Assembly (NCBI GenBank): GCA_965277345.1
Contig: CBDICI010000002.1
Span: forward strand, 426,709 to 490,708
Length of the DNA stretch: 64,000 nt
DNA from: CAIOYC01 sp965277345
Lineage (GTDB): Bacteria; Pseudomonadota; Alphaproteobacteria; Caulobacterales; Caulobacteraceae
Reading direction: 5' to 3'
Positions 1 through 7,306 of this stretch are shown piece by piece; the stretch's first letter is position 1; every line of letters starts with the position of its first letter. The translations under genes and the position numbers were made by a program. The notes under the pieces were generated by a model, which ran no database searches, was not told the DNA's origin, and saw nothing but the letters and a program-made list of their open reading frames with translations.

Positions 1-408
1 TTTCGCCGAAGGCTGGCGCTCTATGCCCGCGACCGCGACCTAGGCCAGGGCCACGCCTTCTTCGTGTTCAGGACGCGGGACGGGGCGCTGGTGGGCGGCG
101 TCAACCTGCGCAACGTCATGCGCGGGGTCGCCCAGTCGGCCCAGCTCGGCTACTGGGTGGGCGAGCGCTATGCCCGCCAGGGCCACATCTCCGCTGGGGT
201 GCGGGCGGTGACCGGCTTCGCCTTCCGCACGCTCGGCCTGCATCGGGTGGAGGCCGCCTGCTGCACCGACAACGAGGCGTCGAGCAGGCTTCTGGTCAAG
301 GTCGGCTTCCGGCCCGAGGGACTGGCCCGCGGTTATTTGAAAATTAATGGGAATTGGCGAGATCATCTGCTGTTTGGGCTGATCGGGGACGACGCCGCCG
401 GGCGCTGA
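1..408 (+). CDS. GNAT acetyltransferase, RimJ type (5' end missing)
   Basis: This is the C-terminal 135 residues of a GNAT-fold N-acetyltransferase; the start lies before the window. The segments around ALVGGVNLRN, the GYWVGERYARQG stretch and LHRVEAACCTDNEAS match the RimJ/RimL branch that acetylates protein N-termini, where the Y-W-V-(G) strand and the following basic loop hold acetyl-CoA. The end, G-x-x-x-G-Y-L-x-I-x-G-x-W-R-D-H, is the usual C-terminal signature of this branch. It precedes the GGDEF-EAL gene by 24 bases. The family is clear; the specific substrate is not. Confidence 0.85.
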   Translation, partial: FRRRLALYARDRDLGQGHAFFVFRTRDGALVGGVNLRNVMRGVAQSAQLGYWVGERYARQGHISAGVRAVTGFAFRTLGLHRVEAACCTDNEASSRLLVKVGFRPEGLARGYLKINGNWRDHLLFGLIGDDAAGR

Positions 409-432
409 CCCGCCGACGCTCCCCGCGACAGG

Positions 433-2085
433 ATGGGTATGGCGAAGGGCGAACCGCGTGGCTGGGCGACCACCACGGCGCTGCTTGAGGCGCTCGGCGG
501 GGCGCGGGCGGCGCTCTGGCGCTTCGATGCGGCGGGCGACACCCTGCACCTGATGGGCGATCTGCGCGCGCTCGGCCTGCAGCCCCTGGCGCCCACCTGC
601 CGCAGGGCCGCGCTACTGGCCATGGTGGAGCCGGAGCATCAGTCCGCCATGGCGGCGCTGCTTACGCCCGGCGCGGGCTTGGCGCAGGCGGCGGTCCGCC
701 TGGTCGGCGCGCCCGAGAGTCTGTGGCGCGGCGTCTGGCTGGAGGAGGGGCGGTGCGCCACCGGCCTGGTCCTGCCCGCGCCTATGGACGCCGAAGTCCG
801 CGACCCCCTGACCGGCCTGCTCGACCGGGCGAGTTTCCTGCGCCGGCTGGAAAGCCGCCTGCTCGCCCCCGGCTCGATCCGGCTGGTGGCGGCGGACCTG
901 GCGCGCTTGCGCCGGCTGAACGAGGGGCTGGGGCCCGAGCGCGCCGATCTGGTGCTGAAGGTGCTGGGCGCCCGCCTGGCCAGCGCCGTGCCCGTCGAGA
1001 GCGTCCCCGCGCGCATCGGCGAGGACGAGTTCGCCTTTATCATCGAGGAGGCGGCGGGCGAAGACCCCCTGCCCCGCATCCGCGCCCGACTGGAGGCCCC
1101 CCTGTCGATCCGCGGCGTGGATATCCACCCATCGCTCTGGATCGGTTCGGCGCGGGCGGAGGGCGGGGTGGACGCCGACGCCCACGAGCTGCTGCGCCGC
1201 GCCGCGGTGGCCCTGCAAAGCGCCAAGAGCGCCGGCAAGACGTTGAGCGTGGCCAAGCCGCCGGCGGGCGACGGGCTGTCGCGCTTGGCGCTGGAGGCCG
1301 ATGTTCACGGCGCGCTGGTGCGGGGCGAAATCACCCCCTTCTTCCAGCCCATCGCCCATCTGGAGACCGGACGGCTGGCCGGGTTCGAGGCCCTGGCGCG
1401 GTGGAAGCATCCCCGGCGCGGCCTGATCATGCCCGACGACTTTCTGCCCTTGATCGCCGATGCGGGCCAGATGGGCGAGCTCGGTCGCCACATCCTGCAG
1501 ACCGCCACCGCCCAGCTCGCCGCCTGGCGCATCGCCCATCCGGACGCCGGCGAGCTGTTCGTGGCGGTGAACCTCACCACCGGCGATATCGAGGACGAAC
1601 GGCTGGTCGCCTTCGTCGCCGAACTGGTGCGTCGCCACGGCCTGCCGCCCCGGGCGCTGAAGATCGAGATCACCGAGAGCGACATCATGCGCGACCCCGA
1701 GCGCGCGGCGGTGACGCTGAAGGCGCTGCGCGACGCCGGCGCCGGCATTTCGCTGGACGATTTCGGCACCGGCTTCTCGTCCCTGGCCTATCTCACCCGC
1801 CTACCGTTCGAGACGCTGAAGATCGACCGCTATTTCGTGCGCACCATGGCGGAGAACGAGGGCTCGGAGAAGATCGTGCGCTCCGTGGCCTCCCTCGGCC
1901 GCGACCTCGGCCTGGAAGTGGTGGCGGAGGGGGTGGAGACCGTGGCGGTGGCGCGCCGCCTGGCCGCGCTCGGCTGTCATTACGGCCAGGGCTTCGGCTA
2001 CGCCCCGGCCCTCGACGCCCGCGAGGCCGAGGTCTACCTCAACGAAAGCTACCTCGACGGCGCCCCGCTGCGACAAAGCGCTTAA
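433..2085 (+). CDS. GGDEF-EAL cyclic-di-GMP protein with degenerate GGDEF
   Basis: This 550-residue protein has a roughly 115-residue N-terminal region that may be a PAS-like sensor, then a GGDEF domain (about 120-275) and an EAL domain (about 290-540). The cyclase signature reads GEDEF at residues 196-200; replacement of the second glycine usually abolishes cyclase activity. The EAL domain looks active: E319-A-L, the N-L-T strand, E-I-T-E, D442-D-F-G-T-G and E-G-V-E-T are all present. The likely role is a cytoplasmic c-di-GMP phosphodiesterase with a regulatory GGDEF domain. No transmembrane segment is seen. The output pathway is unknown. Confidence 0.9.
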   Translation: MGMAKGEPRGWATTTALLEALGGARAALWRFDAAGDTLHLMGDLRALGLQPLAPTCRRAALLAMVEPEHQSAMAALLTPGAGLAQAAVRLVGAPESLWRGVWLEEGRCATGLVLPAPMDAEVRDPLTGLLDRASFLRRLESRLLAPGSIRLVAADLARLRRLNEGLGPERADLVLKVLGARLASAVPVESVPARIGEDEFAFIIEEAAGEDPLPRIRARLEAPLSIRGVDIHPSLWIGSARAEGGVDADAHELLRRAAVALQSAKSAGKTLSVAKPPAGDGLSRLALEADVHGALVRGEITPFFQPIAHLETGRLAGFEALARWKHPRRGLIMPDDFLPLIADAGQMGELGRHILQTATAQLAAWRIAHPDAGELFVAVNLTTGDIEDERLVAFVAELVRRHGLPPRALKIEITESDIMRDPERAAVTLKALRDAGAGISLDDFGTGFSSLAYLTRLPFETLKIDRYFVRTMAENEGSEKIVRSVASLGRDLGLEVVAEGVETVAVARRLAALGCHYGQGFGYAPALDAREAEVYLNESYLDGAPLRQSA

Positions 2086-2151
2086 GCCGGCGGATGCGAC
2101 CGCCGGTGCGGACATTGCGGACGGATGCGGTGGATGGAAGACGCTTGCCGA

Positions 2152-2552
2152 TCACATTCTTCTGGATAGGAGCGGCGGCAAGGCGGCGGTCATCGATCCG
2201 ATAACGGCGGCCCCGCACGCCGTGGGTTGGAACCCGCAGTTCTGCTGGGTTCGGTCAGTGTCCTCATAACGAAGTTCGAAAGTCACGGTTTTCCATGTGG
2301 TCGCGGCGCCTACCCGAAGTCGACCTGAGTGGCGAACACGCCCGCGTAGAAACCATCCGGTCGATACCAATGCACGTACCCCTGCACGGCGGGATGTCCG
2401 CTCGACTCGCTCACGCCTTCGTAGCGATAGTCGCTAGTCAGCGTGATGCCGGGAAAAAGACCACCTGAGAAAAGGGTGTTCAAGTCGGCCGCCCGGGCCG
2501 TCGGAGGAATGGCCAGAAGGACGGCAGCGGTGGCCAAAGCGGCAAATTTCAT
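2152..2552 (-). pseudogene. TorF-family putative porin, internally deleted remnant
   Basis: The start at 2552 gives a signal peptide (MKFAALATAAVLLAIPPTARA) followed by ITLTSDYRYEGVSESSGHPA and a segment ending in YAGVFATQVDFG, the typical N-terminus of TorF/TIGR02001 outer-membrane proteins, which are normally well over 200 residues. A stop follows at 2310-2312 after 80 residues. In another frame the next about 50 codons, ending at the TGA at 2152-2154, read WKTVTFELRYEDTD, a cysteine pair and AAVIGSMTAALPP, which resembles the C-terminal strand region of the same family. The middle of the gene therefore appears to be deleted with loss of frame. It is divergent from the LysR gene. Family assignment is from memory of its motifs. 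Confidence 0.62.
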
Positions 2553-2593
2553 GGCGAGCCCCCAGAACGGATGGCTAAGCCCTAGCGTCAACC

Positions 2594-2612
2594 TTCAATT
2601 AGATATATTGAA
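2594..2612. promoter_or_regulatory. Inverted repeat, probable LysR operator
   Basis: The perfect inverted repeat TTCAAT-N7-ATTGAA lies in the 68-base AT-rich gap between the divergent porin remnant and the LysR gene, only 8 bases upstream of the LysR start codon. Palindromes of this spacing are typical LysR-type regulator sites. It probably served to control the porin and autoregulate the regulator. Confidence 0.55.
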
Positions 2613-2620
2613 ATCAAATC

Positions 2621-3535
2621 ATGAGTGATTTTGATCTTAATAAGATCAGAAGGTTGGACGGCGGTCTGCTGCTGGTGTTCCGCGAACTTTTACGCACCCG
2701 GCGCGCAACGACGGTTGCGGATAGGTTGGGTCTCAGTTCCTCGGCGATAAGCCACGCACTCGGTCGATTGCGCGACCTCTTCGATGACCCACTCTTCATC
2801 CGGCGCCCCCACGGGCTTGAGCCGACGCGGCGAGCGCTGGAACTGGGTCCCAAGATCGAAGCGCTCATCAACCTGACCGGCGAAACGCTTTCAAAGGCTA
2901 AGGGATTCGATCCTACCGCGAGCGAGCGGCTGTTCAGGTTCGCCGCGCCCGAGTTCGTAACCGCCCTGATCGGTGCAGAATTGATCAACCGGCTGAAGCC
3001 GATCGCTCCACGGGTGACCTTCGGCGTAGCTTTCACCGCGGAAGAGGAGGCATTGCGCGCATTGCGCAGCGGTCAGATCGAGTTCGCCCTAGGCCGGTTC
3101 GGCGCCGCACGGCCAGGATTTATTCACGAACCCCTGTTTCAGGATCGCTATTGCGTGACGGCGCGCAAGGACCACCCCTTGATCGCCAAAGGTTTGGACA
3201 GAGAAAGCTGGCGCGATATGGGCCACATCTTCGCCTGGTCAAAGAGCGAGACAGGCGACGATAACTCGAGGGATTTGGAGACGGGTGACACGGTTGCGAG
3301 GCTGGCGGCGGTACCTCAGTGGATGACAGCTCTGCTCATGGCGGCATCCACTGACGGCCTGGTGACATGTCCGCGCCGCCTCGCCGAACGTCACGCTGGT
3401 TTGCTAGGCCTGCAAGTCCTCGACCCTCCCTTTGAATCTCACGAAATCACGGTTTCAGTCGTGCGCCGTGCAGGTGTCGTCGATGCCGGCGTTGATTGGT
3501 TTCTGGAGCAGGTGAAAAGCGCCGTCGGCCCTTGA
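2621..3535 (+). CDS. LysR-family transcriptional regulator
   Basis: This 304-residue protein has an N-terminal winged helix-turn-helix (about residues 9-68; the stretch RRATTVADRLGLSSSAISHA and RLRDLFDDPLFIRRPHGLEPT) and a periplasmic-binding-protein-like effector domain. The P-L-F-x-R-x-x-x-G-(L)-x-P-T motif after the recognition helix is the NodD/PcpR-like subgroup signature. It is transcribed away from the broken porin gene, with a palindrome between them. Base composition is a little lower in GC than the flanks. If the porin was its target, the regulator may now be an orphan. The effector is unknown. Confidence 0.88.
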   Translation: MSDFDLNKIRRLDGGLLLVFRELLRTRRATTVADRLGLSSSAISHALGRLRDLFDDPLFIRRPHGLEPTRRALELGPKIEALINLTGETLSKAKGFDPTASERLFRFAAPEFVTALIGAELINRLKPIAPRVTFGVAFTAEEEALRALRSGQIEFALGRFGAARPGFIHEPLFQDRYCVTARKDHPLIAKGLDRESWRDMGHIFAWSKSETGDDNSRDLETGDTVARLAAVPQWMTALLMAASTDGLVTCPRRLAERHAGLLGLQVLDPPFESHEITVSVVRRAGVVDAGVDWFLEQVKSAVGP

Positions 3536-3652
3536 TAGAGTGACATTCGGGCGCCTTGGATCGGCAACCTTGTGAGAAGCGCACCCAAAGGATGCTACAG
3601 CTAACCTGTCCGACAAGCTGATTTCTCGGAGAACCAAGAACAGCTCGAAGGG

Positions 3653-4297
3653 TCAGGCCCGCCCCGCCTGCAGCGAGAGCTGGCCGGCGCGGACGCCGAT
3701 CTTGGCCAGCGCCCGGTCCCACTTCGTCTCGTGGTCGTCGTCGAAGATCAGCGCCTCGTCCGGATCGCAGGCCAACCAGATATTGTCGCGGATCTCGCGT
3801 TCGAGCTGGCCGGACGACCAGCTGGCGCAGCCGAGCGCCAGGGTCGAACAGCGCGGCCTGCGCGCGCCATCGCCCATGGCCTCCAGCACCTCGCGCGTCG
3901 CCGTCAGGGCCAGCCCCTCGCCCACCGGCAAGGTGGAGTCCGGCGTGGAATAGTCGTCCGTGTGCAACACGAAGCCGCGCTCGCGCTCCGCCGGTCCGCC
4001 CTGCAGCACGGCGCGTTCGGGCAGGCGGATGGCCGTCTCGACGCCGAGGCGCCGGAACAGGTCGGCCAGCGATAATTCCTCCAGCGGCATATTTACCGCG
4101 ATGCCCATGGCCTGCTCGGGAGAGTGGGCGCACAGGAGGATGACGGCGCGCTCGAAGCGGGGATCGTCGATCCCGGGCATGGCGATGAGCATCCGCCCGG
4201 CCAGGAAATCGCCGGACGGCGCCTCGTCGTCGATGGTGACCCCGTCGTCGCGTCGCGCCATGACGGCCGTTGTAGCGCGCCTTGGCGACCGCGTCAT
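3653..4297 (-). CDS. YqgE/AlgH family protein
   Basis: This is a 214-residue member of UPF0301 (YqgE/AlgH). The segments FLAGRMLIAMPGIDDPRFERA, V(I)LLCAHSPEQAMGIAVN, the G-G-P-x-x-x-x-R-G-F-V-L-H turn and the late ALGCASWSSGQLEREI are family hallmarks. I chose the ATG at 4297 because GAGAAGG precedes it at good spacing; the ATG at 4261 lacks a ribosome site. Function is unproven in general; the family has been linked to alginate regulation and envelope functions. It is divergent from the peroxiredoxin gene. Confidence 0.88.
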   Translation of the reverse strand: MTRSPRRATTAVMARRDDGVTIDDEAPSGDFLAGRMLIAMPGIDDPRFERAVILLCAHSPEQAMGIAVNMPLEELSLADLFRRLGVETAIRLPERAVLQGGPAERERGFVLHTDDYSTPDSTLPVGEGLALTATREVLEAMGDGARRPRCSTLALGCASWSSGQLEREIRDNIWLACDPDEALIFDDDHETKWDRALAKIGVRAGQLSLQAGRA

Positions 4298-4410
4298 GAC
4301 CTTCTCGCCACCGGTCTCGACGACGGCCGGGTTGCGCAAGCCCGGTGCAGCGCCTTTATTCGGACCTGCGGCGGCCTGCCGCACCTGCAACCCGACCACG
4401 GAGCCCGCCC

Positions 4411-4893
4411 ATGACCATCAAAGTCGGCGATACCCTGCCCGCCGCCCAGTTCATGACCATGTCCGCCGAGGGTCCGCGGCCGATCACCTCCGACGCCGTG
4501 TTCAAGGGCAAGAAGGTGGCCCTGTTCGCGGTGCCGGGCGCCTTCACCCCCACCTGCTCGGCCAAGCACCTGCCAGGCTACCGCGACCATGCCGAGGATT
4601 TCAGGGCCAAGGGCGTGGACACCATCGCCTGCCTTTCGGTCAACGACGTCTTCGTGATGGGCGCCTGGGCCAAGGACCAGAATGTGGGCGAGAGCGTGCT
4701 GCTACTGGCCGACGGCAACGGCGACTTCACCAAGGCCCTCGGCCTGGAGATGGACGGCGCCAAGTTCGGCATGGGCACGCGCTCGCAGCGCTATTCGATG
4801 ATCGTCGACGACGGCGTGGTGAAGACCCTGAACGTGGAGGAAGGCGGGGAGTTCAAGGTTTCGGCCGCCGACTACACCCTGGCCCAGGTCTAG
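4411..4893 (+). CDS. Peroxiredoxin, Prx5-like (AhpC/TSA-Redoxin)
   Basis: This 160-residue protein reduces peroxides in the cytoplasm. The peroxidatic site is PGAFTPTCSAKHLPGY with C49; the downstream R-S-Q-R-Y-S-M segment matches the conserved arginine region of the Prx5 group. The only other cysteine, C74, lies in ACLSVND, the position seen in one-Cys/atypical Prx5 proteins that rely on glutathione/glutaredoxin. The start is the ATG at 4411, just before MTIKVGD; upstream in-frame codons are not conserved. The stop codon is part of the palindromic element that follows. Confidence 0.93.
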   Translation: MTIKVGDTLPAAQFMTMSAEGPRPITSDAVFKGKKVALFAVPGAFTPTCSAKHLPGYRDHAEDFRAKGVDTIACLSVNDVFVMGAWAKDQNVGESVLLLADGNGDFTKALGLEMDGAKFGMGTRSQRYSMIVDDGVVKTLNVEEGGEFKVSAADYTLAQV

Positions 4894-5006
4894 AGCATGT
4901 CAGGCGAAAGTGTGTGCGGTTTCGCCGCCCGGAGATGCTCTAAACCGCTGAGCATAGACCCTTTTTATCCGGTTCAGACGTCTCTATCTGAACCGGAAGG
5001 GGTCTA
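4891..5006. repeat. Composite double-hairpin repeat, copy A
   Basis: Two consecutive imperfect palindromes occur. The first runs from TAGAGCAT to ATGCTCTA (4891-4942) with an inner GGCGAAA/TTTCGCC stem. The second runs from TAGACCC to GGGGTCTA (4955-5006) with an inner CCGGTTCAGA/TCTGAACCGG stem. The same order of ends (AGAGCAT, GCTCTAAA, TAGACCC, GGGGTCTA) recurs at 20900-21002 with different inner stems. The first three bases are the TAG stop of the peroxiredoxin gene. It is probably a REP-like mobile intergenic element that may also act as a terminator or mRNA-end stabiliser. Confidence 0.75.
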
Positions 5007-5015
5007 GGCCCGGCG

Positions 5016-5225
5016 ATGGTGGAGGTGGCCAAAACGGGCGATCCGGTTCGGCTCGGGTATCTCCAGGCGGTCCTCGCCGATGCGGGGATCGAAAGCACCA
5101 TGTTCGACACGGCGGCCGGGTCGCTCTGGCCCGGCGCCATCCCCCGGCGGCTGATGGTCGATGATCGCGACGCGTGGCGCGCCAGGCAGGCGATCAGCGC
5201 GGCGGAGGCGGATATTGAGTCCTGA
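5016..5225 (+). CDS. DUF2007 small protein
   Basis: This 69-residue protein starts MVEVAKTGDPVRLGYLQAVL and has the (D/E)AGI-x-S-T core and the R-R-L-M-V-x-x-x-D-x-x-x-A closing strand of DUF2007, sometimes annotated as a putative signal-transducing protein. It resembles a small ferredoxin-like or ACT-like fold in which a short peptide binds a partner. No catalytic residues are seen. It follows the double-hairpin element by 9 bases and precedes the YceI operon. Confidence 0.75.
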   Translation: MVEVAKTGDPVRLGYLQAVLADAGIESTMFDTAAGSLWPGAIPRRLMVDDRDAWRARQAISAAEADIES

Positions 5226-5301
5226 ACCCTTGCGAGCTTAACTGGCGCCCCCTAGCTTGGGTCCATCTGCAACTTCATCGACTACAATTAGGAGTCGCCC
5301 G

Positions 5302-5916
5302 ATGTTCGTCCGCAACCTGGCCTTCGCCGGCCTCGCCCTGTCGCTCGCCGGCGCCCCGGCCGCGCTGGCTCAGATGCCCGCGCCCAAGGTGGTCACCGAT
5401 CCGAAGAGCGCCCCCGCCGGCGAGTACAAGCTCGACCCGGCGCACGCCTCCGCCACGGTGAAGCTCGCCCACATGGGCCTGTCGCACTACACCATGCACT
5501 TCACCAGGATTTCGGGCGATTACAGCTTCAATCCCGCCCACCCCGACGCCACCAAGGTGAGCATCGCCATCGACCCGAAGTCGATCCAGACCGACGACCC
5601 CAAGTTCAACGATGAGATCGCCGACAAATTCCTCGAAGCGGGCAAGTTCCCGGCCCTCGCGTTCACCTCTACCCGCATCGTGCCCGAAGGCGCGGACAAG
5701 GGCCTGGTCGAGGGCGTGCTCGACTTCCACGGCGTGAAGAAGCCCGTGACCCTGCACGTCGCCTATCGCGGCTTTGTGGAGATGATGAAGCAGCAGCGCA
5801 TGGGCTTTTCCGGCGAGGCCACCTTCAAACGCTCCGAGTTCGGCGCCGGCGCCTATGTTCCCGTGGTGGGCGACGAGGTGACCGTGCTGATCGAGGTGGA
5901 GTTCGTGAAGCAGTAG
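5302..5916 (+). CDS. YceI-family periplasmic protein (first copy)
   Basis: This is a 204-residue secreted lipocalin-like protein. The ATG at 5302 follows AGGAG and opens a signal peptide (MFVRNLAFAGLALSLAGA, cleavage after ALAQ or close by). The mature part has YKLDPAHASATVKLAHMG, I-D-P-K-S-I-Q-T, F-L-E-A-x-K-F-P and the closing VGDEVTVLIEVEF of YceI proteins, which bind isoprenoid/ubiquinone-type lipids. It heads a co-directional group with cytochrome b561 and a second YceI, a known pairing suggesting a periplasmic quinone or electron-transfer role. Confidence 0.92.
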   Translation: MFVRNLAFAGLALSLAGAPAALAQMPAPKVVTDPKSAPAGEYKLDPAHASATVKLAHMGLSHYTMHFTRISGDYSFNPAHPDATKVSIAIDPKSIQTDDPKFNDEIADKFLEAGKFPALAFTSTRIVPEGADKGLVEGVLDFHGVKKPVTLHVAYRGFVEMMKQQRMGFSGEATFKRSEFGAGAYVPVVGDEVTVLIEVEFVKQ

Positions 5917-6076
5917 CGCCGGCGCCCCACGGCCGGCGCCCACGGGGCGTTGGCCAAGCTTGCGGAAATGTGAGGCGCGGCGCGGGCTGCGGCCATCTCG
6001 CCCCGTCATGCTGCAACATCTGGGCAATCCTCGCGGTGGAGGTTGGCGCCCGCCGGTCGCGGAAGAAGGACACGCC

Positions 6077-6688
6077 TTGGCCCGTTCGCCCCGCATACCG
6101 GCTCCCCGCAGCGCCTCGCTTTCGCGTTACTCCGCCGTGGCCATCGCGCTGCACTGGCTGATCGCGGCGCTGATCCTCGGCAATATCGCCCTCGCCTGGA
6201 CCTTTCAGAACACCCCCCAGGGCCTGACCTGGTTCAAGCTGATCCAGTTGCACAAATCGGTGGGGATCACCGTGCTGGCGCTCAGCCTGCTTCGGCTCGG
6301 CTGGCGGCTGATCAATCCGCCGCCGCCCGAACCCGCCTCGCTGAAGCCGTGGGAGCGGGCGGCGTCACAGGTCGTGCACTGGGGTTTCTACGGCATCATG
6401 ATCGGTATGCCGCTGTCGGGCTGGATTCTGGTGTCCGCGTCGTTGAAGGGGTTGCCGACCGTGCTCTACGGGGTAATCCCGTGGCCGCACATCGGCGCCG
6501 TACACGCCCTGCCGTTCGAGGCGCGCAAGGTCTGGAGCCACAACGCCGCCACCACCCACGGCGCGCTGGCCTGGCTGGCCTACGCCCTGATCGTGCTGCA
6601 CGTGGGTGCGGCCCTGAAACACTGGCTGATCGACCGCGACGGCGTGATCGGCCGCATGGCGCCCTTCCTGGCGCGAGGAGCGCGATAG
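6077..6688 (+). CDS. Cytochrome b561 family membrane protein
   Basis: A TTG start at 6077 with GAAGAAGGA upstream gives 203 residues and four membrane segments. The haem-ligand histidines are recognisable in IALHWLIA, IQLHKSVG, VVHWGFY and ALIVLHVGAALKHW; the end KHWLIDRDGVIGRM is typical of the CybB/b561 family. It moves electrons between quinol and a periplasmic acceptor. It lies between two YceI genes and its stop is immediately followed by the ATG of the second, so translation is coupled. The upstream ATG at 5960 would add an unconserved 39-residue extension. Confidence 0.88.
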   Translation: MARSPRIPAPRSASLSRYSAVAIALHWLIAALILGNIALAWTFQNTPQGLTWFKLIQLHKSVGITVLALSLLRLGWRLINPPPPEPASLKPWERAASQVVHWGFYGIMIGMPLSGWILVSASLKGLPTVLYGVIPWPHIGAVHALPFEARKVWSHNAATTHGALAWLAYALIVLHVGAALKHWLIDRDGVIGRMAPFLARGAR

Positions 6689-7306
6689 ATGCCGAGATCC
6701 ATCCTGACGGCCACGGCCGCCGCCGCGGCGTTGCTGGCCTTCGCCGCGACGGCCGCGCAGGCGCCGCGCACCGGCCACAAGCCCGCGCCCGCCGCCCCGG
6801 CCGCCGCTCCGATCTGGGCGGTGGACAAGGCCGCCTCGCGCCTCAAGTTCCGCGCCACCGCCAACAATGTGGGCTTCGACGGCCAGTTCCGCGCCTGGGA
6901 CGCCCAGATCGCCTTCGATCCGAAGAACCTCAAGGCCTCCCACGCCATGGTCAGCGTGGTGATGGCCTCGGCGGTGACCGGCGATCCGACCCGCGACCAG
7001 ATGCTGCCCACCGGCGACTGGTTCGACGTCGGCAAGTTCGGCAAATCCACCTTTGAGACCACCGCCATCAGCGAGGCGTCACCGGGCCACTACATGGCCA
7101 ACGGAGTCCTCACCCTGCATGGGGTGAAAAGGCCGATCAGCCTGCCCTTCACCCTCGCCATCACCAAGGACGTGGCCAAGATGGACGGCGCGGTGACGCT
7201 GAACCGGATGGACTTCGGCGTCGGCAAGGGTCAGGCGGGCGGCCCCGAGACCGTGGCGCCGCAAGTGGTGGTGAGCGTCAACCTCGTCGCCCATAAGGCG
7301 CATTGA
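6689..7306 (+). CDS. YceI-family periplasmic protein (second copy)
   Basis: This is a 205-residue secreted YceI protein with an alanine-rich signal peptide (MPRSILTATAAAAALLAFAA) and a proline/alanine linker before the lipid-binding barrel at IWAVDKAASRLKFRA. Other landmarks are D-P-T-R-D-Q-M-L-P, F-D-V-x-K-F-G and LTLHGVKRPISLPF. It begins directly after the cytochrome b561 stop. The two YceI copies are distant in sequence, so they are not a recent duplication. It overlaps the next gene by four bases. Confidence 0.92.
   Translation: MPRSILTATAAAAALLAFAATAAQAPRTGHKPAPAAPAAAPIWAVDKAASRLKFRATANNVGFDGQFRAWDAQIAFDPKNLKASHAMVSVVMASAVTGDPTRDQMLPTGDWFDVGKFGKSTFETTAISEASPGHYMANGVLTLHGVKRPISLPFTLAITKDVAKMDGAVTLNRMDFGVGKGQAGGPETVAPQVVVSVNLVAHKAH

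Noticed and set aside
6043..7056. Open frame spanning the cytochrome b561 and second YceI genes
   Set aside because: It runs across two real genes in another frame and is rich in arginine and proline, as expected from GC-rich out-of-frame reading.
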